DNA of 64,000 bases from Rotaria sordida (lineage: Eukaryota; Rotifera; Eurotatoria; Philodinida; Philodinidae). The notes under the pieces were generated by a model. The model made no database searches and was not told the DNA's origin. It saw only the letters and a list, made by a program, of their open reading frames with translations. This document shows, one piece after another, positions 54,809 through 64,000 of this stretch. A program made the translations under genes and the position numbers. Positions within the stretch are counted from its first letter, which is position 1. Each line of letters opens with the position of its first letter. The DNA is taken from assembly GCA_905250125.1 (NCBI GenBank), contig CAJNOL010000149.1, positions 62,001-126,000 on the forward strand, read 5' to 3'.

Positions 54809-55175
54809 CTCATGGTCTATTGGACACAAACTACATCACGAGGATCATCGATAGCAATATATGTAAGATATGAAATAAAATTTCTTTGTTATATTTTAAA
54901 TCGATATAAAAATCTTACCAATAATTGTATTTTCTTAGACTTCAAACAATGACATAAGTAATTTTTTTTCTTATACATATTAATGAGTTTTCAATGGTAA
55001 AAATCTATCAAGTGAATTATTTGCATGAGCAAAAAAATTCATGTTAAGAAATTATCTATGAAAATACACTATATAAAAGATAATATTAATATTTTATTTT
55101 TTCTTTATTTTAGATTATTTGTAGATTTTCGAATTTTTTCTCTTTCATAGGTTTTTAAATCTTAAGAATTTAATT

Positions 55176-58100
55176 ATGCCACCACCACCATCAGCAGTAC
55201 TTAAGAAAAAAACGACGTCGAAAAATCCACCATTTCTTAGTCAAGAATTTCTTATTCAAAATCATGGTAAGTATCAACGAGGGGGAAAGACATACTTCTG
55301 TACTTCTTTTATACTTCTACATATGTGTGCGTGCTCCTATATAGTTTTATATATTTCTTTTGCTCTAGAGATAATAATTGAATATTGATCAATTTCAGTT
55401 CAGAAGCTTAGATCAAATGAGCTAATAAACCTTTGAAAGAAAGTGATCTTGATGATCAGTTTTTTTTTATAGAACTTGATCTTTGGAAACAGTTTTTGAA
55501 ACTGAACTGTTTGAAAAAATAAAAATTTTTCGAACAGCTCGTTTTCACGAACTATTTTCAGACATCAGCTTTCTTCACAAGACAACTACCCGAATTGATG
55601 CGGGCCATTTGAACTCATATTGAATCCATGGTGAGATCTTAGTAAGACTAAAATAAATCCTGAAAGGATTCATGTCCATGGACTTCTGGAAGCAAGTTAT
55701 GATCGTTTTACTTAATTTTTGATCCAGCTTTAGGTATTTATCGAAAAATCAAATAATAGAATTTCTATCTAAAATTTCGCCTATAAACAGATCGAATGAA
55801 TAGTAGAATATGCTGAAAGTTTTCGCTGAAAAGAATGTTTCTTTGTCGAGATATTGAATTTCCAAAAAAATGATCGTTTGTGTCACAAAAATCGAATTTA
55901 CTTGAAAACTCAATATCTCGACAAAAGAATATTCTTTTCAGCGGAAACTTTCAGCATATTCTACTAGTCATTCGACTTGTTTATATGCGAAATTTCAGAT
56001 CGAAAATTCAGTAAAACAGTCATAACTCAGCTTCAAAGGTCTATGAGCACGAACTCTTTTAGAATTTTTCCAGTCTTATCAAAATCTCCTTGTGAACTTA
56101 ATATGAGCTCAAATAGCAGATATCATTCCGAGTAGTTCTCTCATTAGAGAAACCATATAGACAGTTCAGTTCCTATCAGAGAACAGAATCATTATCGAAT
56201 TGTCACTCCATCTGATAATAAAAGTCATATAATCAATCTTTATTTAAAACATGTATCGTTTTCATGAACGTGTTGTTACTTCTCAATACTTCAAAAGTGC
56301 AAAATTATATCTATTTCTTCATTAATAAATATTCCTGAAGAAGAAATATTGAATTTTAAGTAAAATTATTCTATATTATTAAGGTGACATTGCATCTTCT
56401 ATTATAATGATTCTAACTCTTGGTGCTGTATTTCATGTTACATCACCTTATTTTACGGTATTTTTTGGTCCTCGCCATAATGCTACAAATTTTATATCAT
56501 ATAGTACAGTACCAGCTACACTTTTTAATTATGGTTATAAAGATTTAGCTATGCTTTTTGCTTATACTCTTGTATGTATAACAGTTCATGCTATTTGGCA
56601 AGAATATGTATTAGATAAATTAAATAAAAAATTACATTTATCAAAATCTAAAAATGCAAAATTTTTTGAATCTGGTCAACTTATTCTATTCTATGTTATA
56701 AGTGTTCTATGGGCATTAAAATTATTTCAGGATGAATCTTATTTTCAATCGGGTATAGAATATCTTTGGCGTGATTATCCTTATATAGGTATGACAATAT
56801 GGACACAACTTTTTTTTATTATACAAATTTCTTATTGGTTACATAATTATCCTGAATTATATATACAAAAAGTTCGAAAAGAAGATATACCATCTCGTAT
56901 TTTTTATACAAGTTTACATTTAATAACAATTCTTTATGGTTATTTAACACGTTTTTGGCGTATATCATTAATTCTATTAACAATACATTATTTTATTGAA
57001 ATTTTTCATCATTTATCACGTTTAGCTTATTTTTATACTACAGCTAAAATACATTCAATAAAAGCTAAATCAATTTCTAAATATTTACTTAACATATGGT
57101 ATTATATATTTATAGTTGGTCGTTTAATATCAATAGTTTTAATATGGTTAACATTTTGGTTTGGTTTAAAAAGTTCATCTGTTAATAAAATATCATATAC
57201 ATCAACATCTCTTACAGATTCAAATGATACATCAAATGAATCAATTATGGTTTCTAATTTTAATACACCAACTGTACGTTTATTTACACTTGTTACAATG
57301 GGTGCTTTACAATTTTGGCTGGTTTGGAATTTTATTCAAGTAAAAAAAGAAAAAAGATAAATAGGAGGAATAATAAAATTGAATAATTTTAGTATTCAAA
57401 CATGTTCTAACAGATGATCGAAAAGTAATTTGAAAACATTAGGTTAGAATTAGAATTTTGTATTCTTTCCGAATATGGATTCAAAAATTTTTGTAGGACT
57501 TCTCGTTTAGAAGTTTTGAGACGAACTTGTAGAGATCCATAAATTAAGTTTGGACGAACTTCAGCATGCCAAAAAATCCAAAGTACGAACGAAAATTATT
57601 TCAAATAATAAAAGAGCAGACATTTCTCTATAAAATGCTGTACTAACGATGAGTTTGCTGCGAGTCGTTTGTCAACAGTGAATATTTGGAGTAACGAACA
57701 TTGTGTTAATTTCCTTGATTTTTATGGAATATAGACTTGTAATGCAAATTTTTTTGGTCTAAACTTAATGTTTATGCATCTAACAGTGCAACTCATAACT
57801 ATTAAATCAGAAGTCCTAGAGAAATTTTGAATCTATATTCGGAAACAATACAAAATTCTGATTCTAACCTAATGTTCCAAATTTCTGCAGGCTCCTTAAA
57901 GAGACTGAAAAGTTAATAAATATGTTGTCAAATTACTTTTCGATCATCCGTCATCAAGAATTTATAGATAAGAAGCAGACAAAACATAATCCTAATTGAA
58001 TGGTCTATCTAGCGTAAGGATCGAGGGGATGGTACCTCTGAGAACATAACGTTTGGCCTTCCGAAGGGAGAATCTGAATAAAACATTTCTAGCTGATCAA

Positions 58101-58704
58101 TAAGAAAAGATCTATATATTTTAAAACAAGTACGCCCATGGTTTGAACAGAAAATATAATAAGAGAAAATAAAGTAGGAAAACATTTAAATGTACTCGAA
58201 TGAAAGGTCTAATAATGATCTGCATTTTATCATATTAGAATGATGGGTCTAAGAAACGGAAACTAATTCATGTAAGTCTTCTTAGCATTTGATAAAGTTA
58301 TGAAGATAAGACAATCGATAACAGTGTTTATACTATGTTTTCGTTAGCAATAATCTTTTGATTTTGAATAATAGAAATTTGAAATCTAGAGTTTATGGAC
58401 AGTTATCGATAGGTTAATATCGTTTTGGTACACTTCTTTTTTTAAAACGAAGAATGTAGATCATGTTTTTCTAATTATTATTGTTTATAATCGAATACTT
58501 TTAAATATCATTCTTGTTTAGTTTCACATGAGACGTCGACGTGAACAAGGTGGTGCACAATCAACAGCAACAACTTTAACAAAAGTTTCAAATAAACTTA
58601 AACAAAAACAACAAGATTTAAAAACTGATAAATCAGAAACTGATGAAACAGATGAACGTCCTGCTATAGTTGCCAATGGTATTGGTAATAAAAAAAGCAA
58701 TTAA
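55176..58704 (+). CDS. Translocating chain-associated membrane protein (TRAM)
   Basis: Multi-pass ER membrane protein next to the Sec61 translocon, assisting insertion of nascent chains; carries a TLC (TRAM-LAG1-CLN8) domain. Exons 55176-55266, 56384-57339, 58522-58704; in phase, 409 residues (human TRAM1 374). Matches: NPPFLSQEFLIQNHGDI at the start, QEYVLDKLNKKLHLSKSK, SGQLILFYV, YWLHNYPELYIQKVRKEDIP, LLTIHYFIEIFHHLSRLAYF, and FHMRRRREQG opening the last exon (FQLRRWREH in human). Eight or so hydrophobic segments; the C-terminal tail is cytosolic, charged and low-complexity. An S/T/N-rich insert of about 25 residues (SVNKISYTSTSLTDSNDTSN) precedes the last membrane segment. Both introns (1117 and 1182 bases) hold foldbacks. 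Confidence 0.95.
55575..56153. repeat. Foldback element, family 2 (copy B)
   Basis: About 580 bases in TRAM intron 1. The outer motif GAACTCATATTGAATCCATG is inverted as AATATGAGCTCAAATAGC; the inner motifs AAGTTATGATCGTTTTAC and AGCTTTAGGTATTTATCGAA match the copy at 13728-14102. The centre has ATATTGAATTTCC facing its inverse near 55905. Confidence 0.78.
57408..57955. repeat. Foldback element in TRAM intron 2
   Basis: About 550 bases. Ends AGATGATCGAAAAGTAATTT and (reverse) GGATGATCGAAAAGTAATTT. Arms of over 180 bases including CATTAGGTTAGAATTAGAAT and its inverse near 57860. No frame of interest. Confidence 0.8.
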
Positions 58705-59061
58705 ATTAACAAAAAAGAATAATAAGAAAAATTTTCATCCATACAACTATACTTCTTATATTGTCTTTCGAATTCTCTCAACTACTTGTTACACTGTTCC
58801 TTTCATTATTTCTCTTTTTTTTTTTTTCGTTATCTCATTATTATTCTTATTGTTTTCTTTTAAAGTTATTATTTCCAATTGAAAAAGAAATATTGTTTTA
58901 TGTTTACTTGTTTGCAGGATCTTGTTCTTTGGTGTAGAACTGTTAAAAGACCGTATAGATTCAATAAACAAAATAGCATTAAGGAATAGAAAAAAAAATA
59001 CATAACCAAATTGTTGATTACAACGTCATGTCTTCATCCATTCGATCTTATTTTGCAATTG

Positions 59062-59522
59062 ATAAAGGAATCTCATCAGGTGTCAAATCACTTTTCGATC
59101 GAGACGATGTTCATTTGATGAGTAATAGAAAAGTCTAGAATGGTTTGATTTTTCGGACCTTCGCGTTCTTGAGATATAGAAATTTTATTGAATTTTGCAA
59201 TAAAAACTGTGATCCCCCTATGAACTTTCTAGTGTTGACTTCAAACTTTGAATGAACAATGTTCTCAATGAAATTAGTTCATTGGGCAAGTTGTCACTTT
59301 TCTAATATCTTCTATTATACGATATGCAATATTCAAAATTCTCTTATGTGTACAAGCAACAAAGAAAATACTAGTTGCACAATCAACTAATCTCATTAAG
59401 AATTTCAATATCTCAAGAACGAAGGCTCGAAAACCCAAATCATTCTAGACCTTTCTATTATTCATTAAATGAACGTTGTCTCGATCGAAAGCAATTTGTC
59501 ACCTGTAGAGATTCCCTCATGA
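59062..59522. repeat. Foldback element
   Basis: About 460 bases. GGAATCTCATCAGGTGTCAA on the left is inverted at TTTGTCACCTGTAGAGATTC. The arms also share TCGATCGAGACGATGTTCAT and AAAGTCTAGAATGGTTTG with their inverses near 59450-59490. The left arm resembles the end of the 57408-57955 element (ACTTTTCGATC). Confidence 0.78.
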
Positions 59523-60362
59523 GCTCTAATTAAAAATAACAATTAATGTGAAAATACAAGATTCAATTCGTGAATTTCAAAAAATAGTTAAAAAGACTGT
59601 TTAAATCATGAGAAAATGATTAGAATGATTCGTTTGCAAATGTGCTCAAATGAACAACTCAATTCTACTTCATTCGAAGTTCACAGGAAATCTTCATTGA
59701 AAACACTGAAGCCCAATTTTTAATAGCTTGGTTGAGTGTTTAATGCAAGAACCAGTTTATCGGTCAAAGATAAACAGCTCTGAAATATAATGTCATTAGA
59801 TATTTTCTTTCAGTATTTTTTTTGACTTCAATGGTTATATCAATATTTTTTTTATCATAAAATTATATTTTTAATGCAAATATTTGAATAGGACATTTCG
59901 TTAATGCACCTATAAATTGTATGAGCACTTGATTAAATAGCACTACCAATACCAATATTTTATTCACTTATTTATTTAGAAAAAGTATTTTTGTATTTGT
60001 AACGTATTATTAAAAACGTATCTACAGTATTCAATATTCGTCGAATAGGTAGAAATCGGAAGATTATTTTTTTTTCTTGAATCTTAATACTCATAAGACT
60101 TTCTTGCATCCTTTTATCCAATGCAGAATATTTAGAAACTTACACTAAAATAGATGAGAATAAAAAATGATTTATTCTTGTTTTATGCCAATGAGCAAAA
60201 TAAAATAATAATATTTTAGGTCGACGAAAACGACGCCGTAAATAATATAAAACGATAAAAACTGACGTCTTTACCTCGTCGTTTTCTTCTACAATCTCGT
60301 AAAACGGTAAAATAGTAGGAGAAACGATAACTGATTATCAGTGAAAAAACCCAGCTGACGAA

Positions 60363-61073
60363 TTACGACGAAATACGATGAAAATTAATACAGCAATACG
60401 CTGTTTTCAACGATGAGAACGATCGTCCTAGAATTTCTCTATTTAAATCTTGTTTTTCAACTTTGTTTTGTATTGTAATCATTAAACATGATAATTCCAT
60501 CAATGTATTTTCGATGTTTGTTGGTTGTATAGAAAAGATTTTCTCGGTCATATCATTAATAAAATACAATAAATTATTGAAAAATCAAAAATAGATTATT
60601 TTATCATATCAAGGATAGCTAAACTATCTGACTGTTTCTTTCGTGCTGGTAATACAACAGAGATATCTATGATGATGACGGTATCAGCGATGTGGTAGTG
60701 ACTTTTGTTTTGAAAGAATTTCTCGAAAACTATCACAGTAGTGGCAGGTCTCAAGCCGCAATGGACATCTTTGTAACACAACTACTTGATGATTTTGATC
60801 TAAGAGAAAGAGGTATTCATTCTTATAGAAAAGACAAAGCATATGTAATATAGATTGTTCAATTATAAAATTAAATGCTGCTCCTTTATTAGAGTAATTA
60901 GTAAAGATAATTGGTTTGTTTTGACCATTCATACTGTAAAAATGAATACAATTGGTAGAATGTTCATATCGATCTTTAACACTTGCAAGGCTACCAGAAT
61001 ATGGCCTAAAAACGAAAGCAATAAATCGTTTTTCTTTTTTATGTGATTCTATTAGATCCTTTAATATAGTCAT
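60363..61073 (-). pseudogene. Unrecognised coding region or remnant
   Basis: A 129-codon open frame at 60684-61073 begins MTILKDLIESHKKEKRFIAF and contains YSMNGQNKPIIFTNYSNKGA; its end overlaps a second frame (60596-60781) reading IADTVIIIDISVVLPARKK, and a third (60363-60569) reads EKIFSIQPTNIENTLMELSC. Amino-acid composition is protein-like, but no clean splice chain links the frames. It may be a gene fragment, a decayed gene or a real short gene; family unknown. Confidence 0.3.
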
Positions 61074-62778
61074 TTATATTCCTTTTTATCCTTGAAAAAC
61101 TGATAATATTTATTCACTATGAATAAGAAAACTATTTGAATTATTTGCTTCACTTGATAACTAATAATATGTAATAAACTGATTATGAATGAGGGATAAT
61201 GAACTACAGAGTAATCGAAGTTAATCAAGTCTGTTTAATGATGAATACGATCTAGAGCGTAAAATATTGCAATATCAAAAAGATTTGAATAAATTTTTGA
61301 GATTATATCACCATCATGAATAATATATGTGTTATATTAATAAAAATGAATCAATATTCTAATCAGCACTATTAGTTTAATATACTTATTTTCTTTTTTT
61401 ACGATGGAGATTTTTAAAAAAATGAGTAGAAATAATCAAATATATAAATCAATATATCAAATGACAGTGTCCAAACAGACAAGAACCTTTAATAACACGT
61501 TTAAACACGATTTTCAGAAATTTCTATCTCTCTTGGAATAGCTCGAGATAATAAATATCTCAATCCAGCATTCGATAGGCATTTCGATGCTCAGTTTGCG
61601 ATCACACGAATGATTGTTTCCGAGGAGATCGAAATTTAATCAAAATAAGAAGAATTTTTGGGTTGCCAAAATCTATCGATTAAACGCGAAGGAGGAAATT
61701 CAAACATGGAAGGAAAAGCTTTGCTTGAATTTCAGCTGTTATGCAAAAAGAGATTATTTGATAATCAACTGATTTATGTGATAAAATATAAAATCAATAC
61801 TGAAAATTTTTTTCAAAGGCTTAGAACATAAAAATTCATTATGACTGTGTCTTCTTCAAGCATGCTGACGGATTTCGGGTCTTAGCTTTCATCAGTTGAT
61901 ATTAAATATTGCTTAGAAAATTATGAAATTCAACTGAAATATATGCCGAACATAAATAATTCTGTTAGAATCATTGAATAAAAGTAAAAGACATCTCAAA
62001 ACCGCTTTTTGAAGAAGTTTCATGTAATCAATATTAGATTCAGCAATCGAAACTGATATTGTGTTAACTTTGCCGCTATTGAAGCATTCAAAATTATTCT
62101 TCCGATGTGTCTTTTTTCTTCGAGTAGTCAAAACTTTGATAGATTTCAAGTGGTAGAAATGTGCTCAAGGAGTCAGTATGATTATTCTTTCCATAGATTA
62201 TCTCTCGTCAAGTATTAGAAAGTTCGATGAGTGGCAAGGGGCCCAAAAATGAGTGCTCGGAATCTGATGCCTGTCGAAAAGCGCAAAACTTAAATAGAAC
62301 AAACGAAAAAAAAAATCTATTTTTCAAATTTTCAACTGCTTGTTACGCCCATCGTATGCGTTGAAAACTTGTGAAATATCTAGAGTTGATAATTATTTGT
62401 CGAGAAAGAATAAAATATTCTTTTGCAGTTATTTTATTTAACATAAGTGCTTAAGTGATATTAAATATGTCACTTGGTTCATTCTATTATTAGTTCATCG
62501 TGTCATGTAATTTTATTAAGTGTTGGATTCTCGTTGCTATACCTGTTTTCTATTTGCATAGCATGAAACCTTGAAAAAAGTAATAAAGTTTATTTCTTTG
62601 AAGGCCATTGCCTACATCAATGATATCTGACAAAATCTGATCATAACTTTATATCGTCATGCATTTTCATTTTTTTAAATCCATTAATAATATGAAATAT
62701 GATTCTTATTGACAGACGAAAAAAGTATTCGAAGTATCTTTTTTTCTTTGATTTTGTAACATATCAAACCTATACAAC

Positions 62779-62975
62779 CAGTGGCAGATTTAGAGAGGAG
62801 GTACCAAGGGATCGATCTTTTCTTTCGACCTATTTTTCGATTCTTTTTCAGTAGAAAATGCCAAAAGATGAGCCAATACAATCTCTAATGTGACTTGAAA
62901 ACACGTTTTGTGACTATAATCGTTCCCCTTTCTATTGAAGCACCTCCATTTACCAGAATCCTACATCCGCCATTG
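62779..62975. mobile_element. hAT-like MITE, copy 2
   Basis: About 197 bases. Ends CAGTGGCAGATTTAGAG and (reverse) CAATGGCGGATGTAGG, flanked by TATACAAC and TATAGAAC (seven of eight identical), a hAT-type target duplication. Shares CTTGAAAACACGTTTTGTGA with copy 1 at 41041-41216. No coding sequence. Confidence 0.82.
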
Positions 62976-63681
62976 TATAGAACTCGGACTAATAACGTAC
63001 AGATTCGTTTTGAATTCAGATAATTTATCGATTGTTAATAGAGACAATTGATCCATTCTAGTTTAATCGAATAATTTTAATTTACGAAAATAAATAGATG
63101 ATTATTCATCAAACTTGAAATGATTCAGAACAATTTCGAAAGAATAAAGAAAACCAGAACTTACTTCGATTAGAAAAAAATTTCGAAATTCCAATATCTA
63201 TAATATTTCAGCTTCCTTTTTTCGATCACATCTTCATGACGAAACAGTTACTAACGTTACTACATTACCATCTAACATGAATGTGTTGTGTGTCATTTTT
63301 ATTTATTTTGGATTTATACCTCAATGAATAATATTTATTGTTGGCAAGCAAACATATAAAAAGAACTCAAAACATGCTGATGCATGGCTGAATGGCTTCG
63401 TCATCACCTTTTTTTTAAACTACAATAGAAAAGAAAACGAAAACAGTCATTGCGCCAGCTTGACTAAAAATAACAATTTGAAAAGAAAAAAAAAAGTCTC
63501 GTAGATGGATGTAGTCATATGAAAAGGGATTAATTGAAAAATATAAATATTCGGAGACACCCACGATACAACACGATACTAATAATATACAAGTAAATAC
63601 TTTTAACCAATCAGATACTTTAAGCATCTTGATATTATTACATTCGTCTGTCAGGTAATAATATATATTGTTGATTTAAAT

Positions 63682-63996
63682 ATGAGTTTATTTCTTCGCA
63701 CTTCAATATTACTACTATTACTACTTGAAATAATACTATCTCGACCAGCTATGCAAAGAATTATGGTTAATAATCACGTATGGGAAGTACCAAATGAACC
63801 TGGATGGGAAGAAGTTATTAGAGATGCGGCAACAATTCAAAAACAATTGCATGTATGTACAACAGCTGCTGAATGTCGTCAAGTTATTGACCAATTGCAT
63901 GCTATCTTTAATTATTATCCGGTTTCTAGAAAGTATCTGGAGTCAAACCCGGATAGTGCATATGACATAATGGCATCAATATTCAAATGGGGCTAA
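63682..63996 (+). CDS. Small secreted protein, family not recognised
   Basis: 104-residue protein from ATG 63682. Residues 1-20 (MSLFLRTSILLLLLLEIILS) are a strong signal peptide. The remaining 84 residues are mostly helical-looking, with two cysteines close together (HVCTTAAECRQ) that could pair, an EVPNEPGWEEVIRDAA stretch and the end ASIFKWG before a stop. The fully open frame, signal peptide and balanced composition argue for a real gene. No acceptor is visible directly before the ATG. The C-terminal W-G could suggest amidation only if a basic cleavage site followed, and none does, so a neuropeptide role is not supported. Function unknown. Confidence 0.65.
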   Translation: MSLFLRTSILLLLLLEIILSRPAMQRIMVNNHVWEVPNEPGWEEVIRDAATIQKQLHVCTTAAECRQVIDQLHAIFNYYPVSRKYLESNPDSAYDIMASIFKWG

Positions 63997-64000
63997 ACAT

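Larger units (their letters stand above)
53000..54950 (-). pseudogene. Unrecognised decayed gene with two inserted elements
   Basis: Minus-strand fragments in order: IAIDDPRDVVCVQ (about 54820-54860), interruption by the foldback 53763-54808, ILYFGTDSSFPTVIDSNLPK (about 53700-53760), a stop, TTLGNWMDTDEIIEILEKHI with the rest of a 65-codon frame (53467-53664), interruption by a hAT-like MITE (53402-53506), MNSLVSNELQQSDSSTIVKY and LHLVDVPLSTD (about 53310-53395), and LDAFNEEDRLQAINSRFGFF (about 53070-53130). Stops and shifts separate the blocks. The text is clearly protein-coding in origin, but I do not recognise the family. Confidence 0.6.
58705..63681. other. Repeat-bearing spacer
   Basis: Contains a foldback (59062-59522), a possible decayed coding region (60363-61073, minus) and a hAT-like MITE (62779-62975). 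A patch at about 60220-60360 is richer in ACG-type motifs (CGACGAAAACGACGCC) and partly echoes 40580-40930. A 70-codon minus frame at 63415-63627 starts with a hydrophobic segment 54 bases from the divergent secreted-protein gene; it might be a first exon but has no other support. Confidence 0.5.

Overview
The window reads as the nuclear genome of an animal. It is AT-rich (my impression; not counted) with many short GT-AG introns of about 45-70 bases, and its genes are metazoan: cGMP-dependent protein kinase, a Nodal-like TGF-beta ligand, tau-tubulin kinase, TRAM, SYS1 and inositol polyphosphate 1-phosphatase. Several start codons lie a few bases after a strong TTTTAG/TTTCAG acceptor with no visible upstream exon, which fits spliced-leader trans-splicing. 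Together with the mariner load, this makes me favour a spiralian such as a bdelloid rotifer. That placement is inference. There is a 10-N assembly gap at 40559-40568.

Layout, left to right. 1-8420 (minus): a cGMP-dependent protein kinase, cut by the window start inside the kinase domain, with two alternative first exons. 11730-12662 (minus): a single-exon Nodal-like ligand. 14685-19803 (minus): bleomycin hydrolase, nine exons. 21357-29068 (plus): tau-tubulin kinase, nine exons, with a long low-complexity tail. 29782-30155 (plus): an unrecognised single-pass membrane protein. 31525-32026 (plus): a four-EF-hand calmodulin/centrin-like protein. 34710-35842 (minus): a secreted trypsin-like protease. 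37833-39535: a mariner element with intact ends and a transposase holding three in-frame stops. 39536-42719: mariner debris and a hAT-like MITE. 42720-43978 and 44152-44747 (plus): ribosomal protein L11 and SYS1, only 173 bases apart. 45410-45482: tRNA-Thr(AGT). 45925-49313 (plus): inositol polyphosphate 1-phosphatase. 49440-54950: gene and mariner remnants and a 1-kb foldback. 55176-58704 (plus): TRAM. 63682-63996 (plus): a small secreted protein.

The host genes are housekeeping or signalling genes with no shared pathway. L11 and SYS1 are the only pair spaced like a co-transcribed unit. TRAM (ER translocon) and SYS1 (Golgi targeting) both serve secretion but lie 10 kb apart.

The structural theme of the window is long inverted repeats. 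At least 15 palindromic (foldback/MITE-like) elements of 0.3-1.05 kb lie in introns and spacers, and none interrupts an intact exon. At least two recurring families are visible, plus a mariner-ended foldback and three hAT-like MITEs, two of which sit inside older sequences. All coordinates and splice sites were read by eye. Exon sums were checked for reading phase, but no alignment or database search was run.
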